64,000 nucleotides of DNA, taken from positions 1 through 64,000 of the forward strand of contig NZ_JARXWB010000003.1 in assembly GCF_029892425.1 (NCBI RefSeq). Direction: 5' to 3'. Below, in pieces: positions 7,877-15,928 of the stretch; position 1 is the stretch's first letter; each line of letters starts with the position of its first letter. Both the position numbers and the translations under genes were made by a program. The notes under the pieces are model-generated. The model saw only the letters and a program-made list of their open reading frames with translations. It had not been told where the DNA came from and did no database searches. This DNA comes from Bradyrhizobium sp. BR13661 (GTDB lineage Bacteria > Pseudomonadota > Alphaproteobacteria > Rhizobiales > Xanthobacteraceae).

Positions 7877-9454
7877 ATGTCCACACAGCCATTGGCAAAC
7901 CTCGCCGAGATGGTGCGCCAGCGCGCGACGAGCCGCGGCAACGCCATTGCCTATGAGTTCGAGGGCCGCGTCACCAGCTTTGCCGAATTCGACATCAAGA
8001 CCAACAAGGTCGCCAATGCGCTGATCGCGATCGGCGTGAAGAAGGGCGACCGCATCGCCTATCTCGGCAAGAACAGCGACATCTATTTCGAATTGCTGAT
8101 GGGCGCGATCAAGGCCGGCGTGGTGATGGCGCCGGTGAACTGGCGGCTCGCCGGACCCGAGGTCGCCTTCATCGTTGGTGACTGCAGGGCGCCGGTGCTG
8201 TTCGTCGGGCCGGAGTTCATCACGCTGGTGCACCAGATCAAGGAAAAGCTGCCGGGCGTGCACACCATTATCACGACTGAAGGCGGCGCACCGGAATGGC
8301 AGGATTTTAAGCCCTGGCGCGATGCGCAGAGCGGTGACGACCCGAAGGTTGCGATCGACACCAAAGACATTGCGATCCAGCTCTACACGTCGGGCACCAC
8401 CGGCAAGCCGAAGGGCGCGATGCTGAGCCACGCGAACTTCCTCAACCTGGTGCAGACGGGCAATGCCGAGGACAAGCCGGAATGGAACCGGTGGTCGACC
8501 GACGACGTCTCGCTGGTCGCGATGCCGATCTTCCATATCGGCGGCTCCGGCTGGGGCGTGATGGGGCTGTATCACGGTGCCCGCGGCGTCATTGCGCGCG
8601 AATTCGATCCGACCAAGGTGCTGGATTTCTTCGAGCAGTCGGGCATCACGAAACTGTTCATGGTGCCGGCGGCAATGCAGTTCGTGGTGCGGCAGCCGCG
8701 CGCCAAGACGGTCGACTTCTCCAGGCTGAAATACATGCTGTACGGCGCCTCGCCGATTCCGGCGGCGCTGCTGAAGGAATGCATCGAGGTCTTCAAGTGC
8801 GGCTTCGTGCAGATGTACGGCATGACCGAGACGACGGGCACGATCGTCGCGCTGCCGCCGGAGGATCACGTCGAGGGCCTCGAGCGGATGCGCTCGGCCG
8901 GCAAGGCGCTGCCGGGCGTCGAGATCGCCATCCTGGATGCCGACGGCAAGCCGCTGCCGCCGCGTCAGGTCGGCGAGATCGCGACGCGCTCGGGCTCCAA
9001 CATGGCCGGCTACTGGAACCTACCGGAGGCGACCGCCGCGACGCTGCGCGGCGACGGCTGGCTGCGCACCGGCGATGCCGGCTACATGGACGAGGACGGC
9101 TACCTCTACATCCACGATCGCATCAAGGACATGATCATCTCCGGCGGCGAGAACATCTACCCGGCCGAGGTGGAGAGCGCGCTGTGCGACCATCCTGACG
9201 TGGCCGAGGCCGCCGTGATCGGCATCCCCGATGACAAATGGGGCGAGGCGGTGAAGGCCGTCGTGGTGATGAAGCCAGGCAAGGAGGCGACCGCCACCGA
9301 CCTCATCAACTTCACCCGGACGCGCATCGCCGGCTTCAAGACGCCGAAGAGCGTGGAGTTTCTGCCGGCGCTGCCGAGGAATCCGTCAGGCAAGATTCTG
9401 CGGCGACAGTTGAGGGAGCCGTATTGGGCGGGGAAGGATCGGCGGGTGAATTGA
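7877..9454 (+). CDS. long-chain-type acyl-CoA ligase 2
   Basis: This 525-residue AMP-dependent synthetase activates a fatty or related acid to acyl-CoA. The ATP loop YTSGTTGKPKG is at 170-180. MYGMTET (adenine and acyl binding), DRIKDMIISGGENIYPAE and the C-terminal lysine in NPSGKILRRQLREPYW follow in the usual order. Length is typical of the FadD subclass. The ATG follows a GGGAG site. It lies between the dienoyl-CoA reductase-like SDR and an acyl-CoA dehydrogenase on the opposite strand. In a levulinate-like scheme it would fill the LvaE role, but simple fatty-acid activation fits equally well. Confidence 0.9.
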   Translation: MSTQPLANLAEMVRQRATSRGNAIAYEFEGRVTSFAEFDIKTNKVANALIAIGVKKGDRIAYLGKNSDIYFELLMGAIKAGVVMAPVNWRLAGPEVAFIVGDCRAPVLFVGPEFITLVHQIKEKLPGVHTIITTEGGAPEWQDFKPWRDAQSGDDPKVAIDTKDIAIQLYTSGTTGKPKGAMLSHANFLNLVQTGNAEDKPEWNRWSTDDVSLVAMPIFHIGGSGWGVMGLYHGARGVIAREFDPTKVLDFFEQSGITKLFMVPAAMQFVVRQPRAKTVDFSRLKYMLYGASPIPAALLKECIEVFKCGFVQMYGMTETTGTIVALPPEDHVEGLERMRSAGKALPGVEIAILDADGKPLPPRQVGEIATRSGSNMAGYWNLPEATAATLRGDGWLRTGDAGYMDEDGYLYIHDRIKDMIISGGENIYPAEVESALCDHPDVAEAAVIGIPDDKWGEAVKAVVVMKPGKEATATDLINFTRTRIAGFKTPKSVEFLPALPRNPSGKILRRQLREPYWAGKDRRVN

Positions 9455-9473
9455 TGCCGCCTCATTCACATCG

Positions 9474-9612
9474 TCGTCCTGGACAAGCGTAGCGGAGCGA
9501 AGCGCAGATCCAGGACCCATTGTCACCGAATTGAGTTTCGCGAAGGCTGATGACTACCCGCCAGCCCCAAACTCCTCCCTGGGGTAATGGGTCCTGGCTT
9601 TCGCCAGGACGA
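9474..9612. repeat. palindromic intergenic repeat (family F)
   Basis: Outer arms TCGTCCTGG (9474-9482) and CCAGGACGA (9604-9612) are complementary, and inner CCAGGACCCATTG / AATGGGTCCTGG arms add a second stem. It fills the gap between two convergent genes. Confidence 0.75.
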
Positions 9613-9619
9613 CATGGGG

Positions 9620-10894
9620 CTAATGCTTCCCCGGCCCCATATACCCGAACAGGAACCCCGCCACTTTCCGCATCTGGATCTCTTCGCTGCCTTCGGTGAT
9701 GCGGTAGCGGCGGTGGTGGCGATAGATGTGCTCAAACGGCTTGTGGCGTGAGTAGCCCATGCCGCCGTGGACCTGCATCGCGCGGTCGGCCGATTCACAG
9801 CAAAGCCGGTTTGCCCAATAGTTGCACATGGAGACGCGGTCGGAGAGCGTGCGCTCGATCTGCTCCTCGTTGAGCTGGTCCATCTCCCAGGCGGTCTTGC
9901 GGATCAACAGGCGCAGCATCTCGGCCTGCGTGGCGAGCTCGACCAGCGGAAACTGGATCGCCTGGTTCTCGGCCAGCGCCTTGCCGAACGGCTTTCGCTC
10001 GCGCGCGTATTTCACGCTCTCGTTGATGCAGTAAACCGCAGCTCCCAGCGAGCTTGCGGCCTGGCGGATGCGATTCTGGTGGACGAAACATTGCGCCAAG
10101 GACAGGCCGCGGCCGACCTCGCCGAACTGCGCATCCTCGGGCACGAACACGTCGGTAAAGCTGACACGGGGATGATCGGTCGGCATGTTGAAGGTCCACA
10201 TGTATTCCTCGACCTTCACGCCGAGGCTCTTGGCCGGCACCAGGAAGCAGGTGATGCCGCGGGCATCGCCGTCATTGCCCGACGTGCGCGCAAACAGCGC
10301 GCAATGCGTGGCGACATGCATGCCGGTGGTCCACATCTTCTCACCGTTGATGACCCAGCCCTTGACGTTGTCGCGGACAGCGGGCACCGCGCGGGTCTCC
10401 ATGTGGGTGGCGTCCGAGCCGTGATGCGGCTCGGTCAATCCAAACGTGATGCGGTACTTGCCCTTGATCGAGCCGTCGATCATCGCCTTCTGGTCGTCGC
10501 GGCCGTAGCGGTCGAGCATGGTGACGACAGGGAAATTGCCGACGACGGAATGCTCGTTCTGAAGATCGTTGTGCAGGCCGAGGCCCTTCGCAGCAAAATG
10601 CTCGCGGATCACGGCCATCCAGAGATTGGAGCCGTCCTTGCCGCCATATTGTTTCGGCACGGGAAAGCGCAGATGACCCGCGGCATCGGCAAGATCCTTG
10701 GCCTTGCGCAGCAACGCCTCCCATTCGTGGCGCGGCAGGCCGCCATTCTCGAAATCAGTGCGCGCCCATTCGCGGCGATGATCGAAGAAGCGGATGTTGT
10801 CGTCGGCCAGTTCGAGCGGCTTGATCTCGCGTTCGATAAAACGATCGAGCTCTCCGAGATAGGCGACGAGATCGGCAGGCAGTGAGAAATCCAC
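9620..10894 (-). CDS. acyl-CoA dehydrogenase family protein 1
   Basis: This FAD-dependent flavoenzyme of 424 residues should oxidise an acyl-CoA to the trans-2-enoyl-CoA. The FAD/substrate segment FGLTEPHHGSDATHM is clear. The C-terminal half has the family features RKPFGKALAENQAIQ and MQVHGGMGYSRHKPFEHIYR, with RITEGSEEIQ near the end. The open frame extends to 10957, but a GTG at 10894 with GGGAGAG a few bases upstream gives the better start, reading M-D-F-S-L-P. It is transcribed away from crotonase 3, with a shared 211-base leader that may hold both promoters. Confidence 0.88.
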   Translation of the reverse strand: MDFSLPADLVAYLGELDRFIEREIKPLELADDNIRFFDHRREWARTDFENGGLPRHEWEALLRKAKDLADAAGHLRFPVPKQYGGKDGSNLWMAVIREHFAAKGLGLHNDLQNEHSVVGNFPVVTMLDRYGRDDQKAMIDGSIKGKYRITFGLTEPHHGSDATHMETRAVPAVRDNVKGWVINGEKMWTTGMHVATHCALFARTSGNDGDARGITCFLVPAKSLGVKVEEYMWTFNMPTDHPRVSFTDVFVPEDAQFGEVGRGLSLAQCFVHQNRIRQAASSLGAAVYCINESVKYARERKPFGKALAENQAIQFPLVELATQAEMLRLLIRKTAWEMDQLNEEQIERTLSDRVSMCNYWANRLCCESADRAMQVHGGMGYSRHKPFEHIYRHHRRYRITEGSEEIQMRKVAGFLFGYMGPGKH

Positions 10895-11105
10895 GGTTCT
10901 CTCCCGGATGATTTTATCGTTTTGCGTTAAGGCGCTAGGCGCGTTTCTGCTTCGCACGATTAAGGTGAGAAGAGCCGCATGAAGTCAAGCAAGCCGAGGC
11001 GTGTGAGGCACGCAAGGCGCATCAGCGCAATTCGATGGTGTCGAACAACGCCGGCGCGCTAGTATGGCCGCAACATTCCTTCACGAGAAAATGCGGGAGC
11101 GCGCG

Positions 11106-11885
11106 ATGGAGCTGAAATTCTCAAAGGTGGAACGCAAGGGGCCGATCACGGTCGTCACGCTGTCGCGGCCGGAGGTCTACAACGCGCTGCACATCGATGC
11201 GCATTTCGAGCTCCAAAAAGTGTTCGACGATTTTTCGGCCGATCCCGAACAATGGGTCGCAATCGTCACCGGCGCCGGCGACAAGGCGTTCTGCGCCGGC
11301 AACGATCTGAAGTGGCAGGCCGCGGGCGGCAAGCGCGGCTGGGACAAGGGCGGCTTCGCCGGCCTCACCTCGCGCTTCGACTGCGACAAGCCGATCATCG
11401 CCGCGGTCAACGGCGTCGCGATGGGCGGCGGTTTCGAGATTGCGCTCGCCTGCGACCTGATCATTGCGTCTGACAATGCGACCTTCGCCCTGCCCGAACC
11501 GCGCGTCGGCCTTGCCGCACTCGCCGGCGGCCTGCATCGCCTGCCACGCCAGATCGGCCTGAAGCGCGCCATGGGCATGATCCTCACCGCGCGCCATGTC
11601 AGCGCCACCGAGGGTTTTGAGCTCGGCTTCGTCAACGAAGTCGTGCCGCAGGGCGAGGCGCTCGCGGGCGCGCTGCGCTGGGCGGAGATGATCACCAAGA
11701 ACTCGCCGATGTCGATCCGGGCGTCGAAGCAGACCATCCGGAAGGGCCTCGCAGTTTCGCTGGAGCAGGCGATCGAGGAGCAGCGGGAATATCCGGCGGT
11801 GAAGGCGATGGTGGCGTCGCAGGACTACATCGAGGGCCCGAAGGCATTCTCGGAGAAGCGGCCGCCGGAGTGGGTGGGGAAGTGA
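11106..11885 (+). CDS. crotonase family protein 3 (CaiD-like)
   Basis: This 259-residue crotonase has the oxyanion motif DKAFCAGND (59-67). The first catalytic Glu is present as Glu111 (GGGFEIAL). The second catalytic position is Leu139 (GLAALAGG), where Glu or Asp is usual, so one acid/base is missing and the reaction may not be simple hydration. The frame is open from 11064, but the ATG at 11106 with GGGAG upstream matches the family N-terminus better. It diverges from acyl-CoA dehydrogenase 1, which suggests joint regulation. The substrate is unknown. Confidence 0.87.
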   Translation: MELKFSKVERKGPITVVTLSRPEVYNALHIDAHFELQKVFDDFSADPEQWVAIVTGAGDKAFCAGNDLKWQAAGGKRGWDKGGFAGLTSRFDCDKPIIAAVNGVAMGGGFEIALACDLIIASDNATFALPEPRVGLAALAGGLHRLPRQIGLKRAMGMILTARHVSATEGFELGFVNEVVPQGEALAGALRWAEMITKNSPMSIRASKQTIRKGLAVSLEQAIEEQREYPAVKAMVASQDYIEGPKAFSEKRPPEWVGK

Positions 11886-11899
11886 CCACGGACTGCGCG

Positions 11900-12005
11900 G
11901 TCATTCCGGGGCGCGCCGAGAGGCGCGAGCCCGGAATCCATCAGGCGGCAGAATGCGTGGATAAATGGATTCCGGGCTCGTCGCTACGCGACGCCCCGGA
12001 ATGAC
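11900..12005. repeat. palindromic intergenic repeat (family A, copy 2)
   Basis: It has the same frame as copies 1 and 3: GTCATTCCGGGGCG at the left, CCCCGGAATGAC at the right, and inner GGAATCCAT / ATGGATTCCGGG arms. It lies between two convergent genes and could terminate transcription from both sides. Confidence 0.87.
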
Positions 12006-12022
12006 AGTGGGGGTGGCCTCGC

Positions 12023-12400
12023 CTACCCGCCCCGCGACAGCTCGCGCTTGTAGGACGCGTAGTTCGGCTGATCGACGGCAAGCTTGTCCATCGTGGTCGC
12101 CCACAGATGCTCGGCGAGACCCGGCGTCGTCAGGTCAACCTCACCCTTCGCGATGCGTTCGGCGAGCGCGCGGTTGAGATCGGTTACCGAGCCGTCCATG
12201 CCAAGCAGCGCGCGCAGGCGCTCGACCTCCTTCGCATCGCTCCCCTCTTCCCGCGTCAGCTGCCGCGTGACGAGGTCGAGGATGTTGATAGCGACGCGCA
12301 GCTTGAACGCCTGGTGGCCCGAGATCAGCGGCGTGATATCGTTACGGAGGAAATCGGCGACGGCCTTGCTCAGCTCGATCGGTGTCGGTTCGTCCTGCAT
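12023..12400 (-). CDS. DUF6285 domain protein, phosphotransferase partner (LvaB-like)
   Basis: This 125-residue protein has no catalytic motif that I recognise. It is mostly helical and charged, beginning with a helix-rich stretch around ELSKAVADFLRNDI. It starts 2 bases after the stop of the APH-type phosphotransferase, so the two are almost certainly translated together. Small proteins of this family commonly follow such phosphotransferases. In Pseudomonas levulinate catabolism the small protein LvaB is needed together with kinase LvaA. Equating this gene with LvaB is inference from context and size, and a profile search would be needed to confirm the family. Confidence 0.72.
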   Translation of the reverse strand: MQDEPTPIELSKAVADFLRNDITPLISGHQAFKLRVAINILDLVTRQLTREEGSDAKEVERLRALLGMDGSVTDLNRALAERIAKGEVDLTTPGLAEHLWATTMDKLAVDQPNYASYKRELSRGG

Positions 12401-12402
12401 AC

Positions 12403-13389
12403 TTAGCCTCCCCGCGGCGCCAAGAGCCGCAGCAGATCAATCTCGGTCTCGCTAGCGCGGCGGCCGATCATGGCGCGCTCCATGGAATGATCCGGCCCTT
12501 CGCGGAACCGCTGCATCATGCCGCCACACATGATGCCCCAGCGCAGCGTGCCCATCACTTCCCAGAATTTCACGCGCGACGGATCGACCTTGCGGCCTGC
12601 CGCCTCATAACCAGCGAACAGCTCCTCGCGTGAGCCAAAGCCGCCGACAGGCTTGTCGATCTCGCCAAAGCGCCAGGAGTTGACGCAGACCCAGCCGAGA
12701 TCCTCCATGGGATCGCCGAGATGGGCGAGCTCCCAATCCAGCACCGCACGGACGCCGTCGGCGCCGATGATGAGATTGCCGTTGCGGAAATCGCCGTGCA
12801 CCAGCGTGGTCTCGGCCGAGGGGCCGGGATCGTGGTCGCGCAGCCAGCGCAACGCCAGCTCGAACACGGGCTTGGGCCAATTCAGGCTGCGATAGTCGCG
12901 ATCGAACTCGGAGATTTCCTGCGTCGCGGACCTGCTGCGCAGCTCGGGCAATTTGTCCTGCGGCAATCCATGCAAGCCGGCAAGCACGCCGCCGATCTGC
13001 CGCGCGAGCAATGGCCGCGCCGCCGCGAACTCGTCGTCGCGAAGAATCTTGCGCGCGATGGTCTCGCCCTCGACCCGCTGCATGATGAAGCCGGTGCCGA
13101 GATCCTCATCCGGCGTCAGCACATGCATCACGCGCGGCGACGGGACACCCGCCTCGTAAGCGAGTTGCATCAGCTGCGCTTCGGCCGCGAGACCGGCAGC
13201 GCGCGTCGGCGCCGCGCCATAACCCTTCGGCGAACGCCGCAGGATCGCGCCGATCGGCCCGTCGGGATGCGTGATGTCGAAGCGCCAGGTCTCCTGGCTG
13301 GCGCCGCCCGACAGTTTTGCGGCGCCAGTGACGCCGGTCGCACCGGGACACCAGCGCCGGACGCTGCGGGAAAGCTCCCCCTCGATCAT
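12403..13389 (-). CDS. APH-type phosphotransferase (ACAD10/11 kinase-domain-like, LvaA-like)
   Basis: This 328-residue protein kinase-like phosphotransferase has the Brenner motif HGDFRNGN (198-205, catalytic Asp200) and the metal-binding DWE (218-220). Homologous domains occur fused to a dehydrogenase in mammalian ACAD10/ACAD11 and free in the levulinate pathway (LvaA), where they phosphorylate the hydroxyl of 4-hydroxyacyl-CoA. Its ATG overlaps the stop of crotonase 4 by 4 bases, and the DUF6285 gene follows after 2 bases, which makes a tight three-gene operon. An ACAD10/11-like dehydrogenase lies nearby at 15929-17206. The exact acyl-CoA substrate is unknown. Confidence 0.87.
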   Translation of the reverse strand: MIEGELSRSVRRWCPGATGVTGAAKLSGGASQETWRFDITHPDGPIGAILRRSPKGYGAAPTRAAGLAAEAQLMQLAYEAGVPSPRVMHVLTPDEDLGTGFIMQRVEGETIARKILRDDEFAAARPLLARQIGGVLAGLHGLPQDKLPELRSRSATQEISEFDRDYRSLNWPKPVFELALRWLRDHDPGPSAETTLVHGDFRNGNLIIGADGVRAVLDWELAHLGDPMEDLGWVCVNSWRFGEIDKPVGGFGSREELFAGYEAAGRKVDPSRVKFWEVMGTLRWGIMCGGMMQRFREGPDHSMERAMIGRRASETEIDLLRLLAPRGG

Positions 13390-14174
13390 TTGCCTTTGAA
13401 CTGCGCGGGCCGCTTCTCCAGGAATGCGCCAACGCCTTCACGGAAGTCCTGCGTGTCGCCGGCGCGCAGCTGGCTCTGGAATTCGAGATTGAGCTGATCC
13501 TCGAAAGAATTTTCGGAGCTATCCCAATAGAGCTTGCGGATCAGCGACAGCGCGACCGTCGGGCCGCTCGCGAGATCACGCGCAAGCTTCATTGCCTCCT
13601 CCATCAGCACGCCGTCGTCGTAGACGCGGTTGACGAGGCCCCATTCGAGCGCCTTCTCGGCCGGCAGCCGCTCGCCCATCAGCGATAGCTCGACCGAACG
13701 TGCCTTGCCGATCAGGCGTGGCAAGAGCCAGGTCGAGCCGCAATCCGGCACGAGGCCGATGCGGCGGAAGGCCTGCAGGAAGTAGGACGATCGCGCGCAC
13801 AAAATCATGTCGCCGAGCAACGCGAAGCTCATGCCGGCGCCGGCAGCCGGGCCGTTGACGGCGGTGACGATCGGACAATGCAGGTTGCGGATGCGGCGCA
13901 GGAACGGATGAAAGCCGGTCTCGAGCGTCAGGCCGGCCTTGGTCTTCTTCGACTGGTCGTTGCGGCCCTGGAGGTTCGCACCGGTACAGAACGCGCGCCC
14001 CGCGCCGGTCAGCACGACGCAGCGGACATCGTCCTTCTTCTCCTCGATCGCGTCGAGCGCATCGGAGAGCCCGCCCAGCATGTCCACGGAGACCGCGTTC
14101 ATCACCTCCTGATGATCGAGCTTCAGGATCGCGACCGAACCATCGAATTCGAGCGTGACGTGTTTGAACTGCAT
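13386..14174 (-). CDS. crotonase family protein 4 (PaaG-like)
   Basis: This 262-residue crotonase is first in the operon with the phosphotransferase and DUF6285 genes. The catalytic positions are Ser116 (AGAGMSFAL) and Asp144 (LVPDCGSTW). That Ser/Asp pattern, rather than Glu/Glu, resembles PaaG, the oxepin-forming isomerase of phenylacetate catabolism, and related isomerases. The oxyanion segment reads GRAFCTGAN. The frame remains open far upstream (to 14846), but the true start is the ATG at 14174 preceded by GAGGAAACG. Isomerisation of a double bond or ring intermediate is more likely than hydration. Confidence 0.87.
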   Translation of the reverse strand: MQFKHVTLEFDGSVAILKLDHQEVMNAVSVDMLGGLSDALDAIEEKKDDVRCVVLTGAGRAFCTGANLQGRNDQSKKTKAGLTLETGFHPFLRRIRNLHCPIVTAVNGPAAGAGMSFALLGDMILCARSSYFLQAFRRIGLVPDCGSTWLLPRLIGKARSVELSLMGERLPAEKALEWGLVNRVYDDGVLMEEAMKLARDLASGPTVALSLIRKLYWDSSENSFEDQLNLEFQSQLRAGDTQDFREGVGAFLEKRPAQFKGK

Positions 14175-14364
14175 CGTTTCCTCGTCGGTTGCGGTCCGCG
14201 ATGTTTCGCAGGCCGGAATTAGTTTTGCCGGGCCGCATATTTGATTTTTGGCGCGCTCTTGTCCATGGTGACGAAAGCATACCCCACCGTCATATCGCAC
14301 GATCTTGCGCGCACCGGCTGACGCGCGGCACACCGAGAACCTCGCCAAAAAAAGGAAACGCGCC

Positions 14365-15144
14365 ATGAACCTTTTCGACCTCACCGGCCGCGTCGCCGTG
14401 ATCACCGGCGGCAATGGCGGTATTGGGCTCGGCATCGCGCAGGCGCTCGCGGGCCAGGGCTGCAACGTCTCGATCTGGGGCCGCAATGCTGACAAGAACA
14501 AGGCTGCTGCCGCGAGCATGGCCGGGCTATCAGGCAAGGTCGACAGCCGCGTTTGCGACGTCACCGACCCTGCTTCCGTCAACGCCGCGATGAAGGCGAC
14601 GCTGGACATTTTCGGCCGGGTCGACGGCTGCTTCGCCAATGCCGGCATCGGCGGCGGCGGCCGCAGATCCTTCATCGAGCGCACCGAGGAAGAATGGCGC
14701 ACGATGTTCGCGACCAATCTCGACGGCGTGTTCCACGCCTTCCAGGCTGCCGCGAAGCACATGACCGAGCGCGCCAATGCCGGCGATCCATTCGGCCGGC
14801 TGGTGGCGACCTCGAGCCTCGCCTCGATCTTCGGCACGGCACGCAATGAGCACTATGCCGCGACCAAGGCCGCCATCAATGCGCTGGTGCGCGCGCTCGG
14901 TGTCGAGCTCGCCCGCCACGGCGTCACCGCGAATGCGATCCTGCCCGGCTGGATCAAGAGCGACATGACCGCGGGCATCATGGCCAACGAGAAGTTCGTC
15001 GCCAATGTGATGCCGCGCATTCCGATGCGCCGCTTCGGCGAGGCATCCGATTTCGGCGGCATCGCGGTGTATCTGATGAGCAAGGCCTCGTCGTATCACA
15101 CCGCGGATACGTTCGTGATCGACGGCGGCTATACGGCGTTTTGA
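14365..15144 (+). CDS. SDR family oxidoreductase 2
   Basis: This 259-residue classical short-chain dehydrogenase has the cofactor motif TGGNGGIGLG near the N-terminus, the NAG motif and an intact Ser-Tyr-Lys triad (SSLAS, then HYAATKAA). The C-terminus DTFVIDGGYTAF is typical. It should oxidise a hydroxyacyl-CoA or reduce a ketone with NAD(P)H. The frame is open from 14305, but the ATG at 14365 has AAGGAAACG at the right spacing. It is divergent from the crotonase-phosphotransferase operon and could supply the LvaD-type or 3-hydroxyacyl-CoA dehydrogenase step. The assignment to that step is inference. Confidence 0.88.
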   Translation: MNLFDLTGRVAVITGGNGGIGLGIAQALAGQGCNVSIWGRNADKNKAAAASMAGLSGKVDSRVCDVTDPASVNAAMKATLDIFGRVDGCFANAGIGGGGRRSFIERTEEEWRTMFATNLDGVFHAFQAAAKHMTERANAGDPFGRLVATSSLASIFGTARNEHYAATKAAINALVRALGVELARHGVTANAILPGWIKSDMTAGIMANEKFVANVMPRIPMRRFGEASDFGGIAVYLMSKASSYHTADTFVIDGGYTAF

Positions 15145-15148
15145 GATT

Positions 15149-15227
15149 GTAGGGTGGGCAAAGGCGCCCTTGCGCCGTGCCCACGCCGTCTAGAAGGGGT
15201 AGGCACGCTTCGCTTTGCCCACCCTAC
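15149..15227. repeat. imperfect palindromic repeat (family D, copy 2)
   Basis: It starts GTAGGGTGGGCAAAG and ends CTTTGCCCACCCTAC, 10 bases before the VOC gene's ribosome site. It is related to the elements at 1594-1680 and 43204-43231. Confidence 0.8.
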
Positions 15228-15254
15228 AGTTCATAACCGGGGAGGAAGAAACCA

Positions 15255-15635
15255 ATGTTTTCGCACATCATGATCGGCACCAACGATCTCGACAAGGCTA
15301 AAGCCTTCTACGACAATTTGCTCAGCACGCTCGAGGTGCGGCCGGCAAAGGTCGACGGCCATCGCATCTTCTACTTCACCAGGACAGGCGTGTTCTCGGT
15401 GACAAAGCCGATCAACGGCGAGCCGGCGACCTGCGCGAACGGCGGCACGATCGGCTTCGCCGCCAACTCGCCTGAGCAGGTCGACAAATGGCACGCAGCC
15501 GGAATCGCCGCCGGCGGAACGCCGATCGAAAATCCGCCCGGCATCCGCGAGGGCGCGGGAAACAAGCTGTATCTCGCATATCTGCGTGATCTCGACGGCA
15601 ACAAGATCTGCGCAATGCATCGGATGGCGAACTGA
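15255..15635 (+). CDS. VOC family protein (glyoxalase/dioxygenase superfamily)
   Basis: This 126-residue single-domain VOC protein has two beta-alpha-beta-beta-beta modules. The first, MFSHIMIGTNDLDKAKAFYD, gives the N-terminal metal-ligand His4. The second ends in LRDLDGNKICAMHRM, where the usual C-terminal Glu ligand is not obvious, so metal binding may differ. A GGGGAGGAAG ribosome site precedes the ATG. The gene lies between the SDR and the ACAD10/11-like dehydrogenase on the same strand. VOC proteins include lyases, epimerases and resistance proteins, and I cannot choose among these. Confidence 0.83.
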   Translation: MFSHIMIGTNDLDKAKAFYDNLLSTLEVRPAKVDGHRIFYFTRTGVFSVTKPINGEPATCANGGTIGFAANSPEQVDKWHAAGIAAGGTPIENPPGIREGAGNKLYLAYLRDLDGNKICAMHRMAN

Positions 15636-15649
15636 TTGTTCTGGATGCT

Positions 15650-15753
15650 GTCATTCCCCGCGAAAGCGGGGAATCCAGTACGCCGCCGGCTTCGCGATTC
15701 AATCACCGCCGCCTCTGGAATACTGGATCGCCCGGTCTTCGCCGGGCGATGAC
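15650..15753. repeat. palindromic intergenic repeat (family B)
   Basis: It begins GTCATTCCCCGCGAAAGCGGGGAA, itself a hairpin, and ends with a second hairpin, CGCCCGGTCTTCGCCGGGCG, then ATGAC. The outer ends GTCAT / ATGAC are complementary. The remaining bases to 15928 hold no gene. Confidence 0.8.
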
Positions 15754-15928
15754 AGCGGAGAGTGAGGCGCGCATCTGGCGCCTGCCTCCCCATTCAAACA
15801 ACATTTCAAACGGCCCCACGATATTCCATCACATGGCATGGCTCACGTGAGAAAATCCGCGCTCGCGCTTTGAGCGCGACGCGACTATTCTCCCGGCCAA
15901 CACGAACGCAGTGCCCACGGGAGGAACA

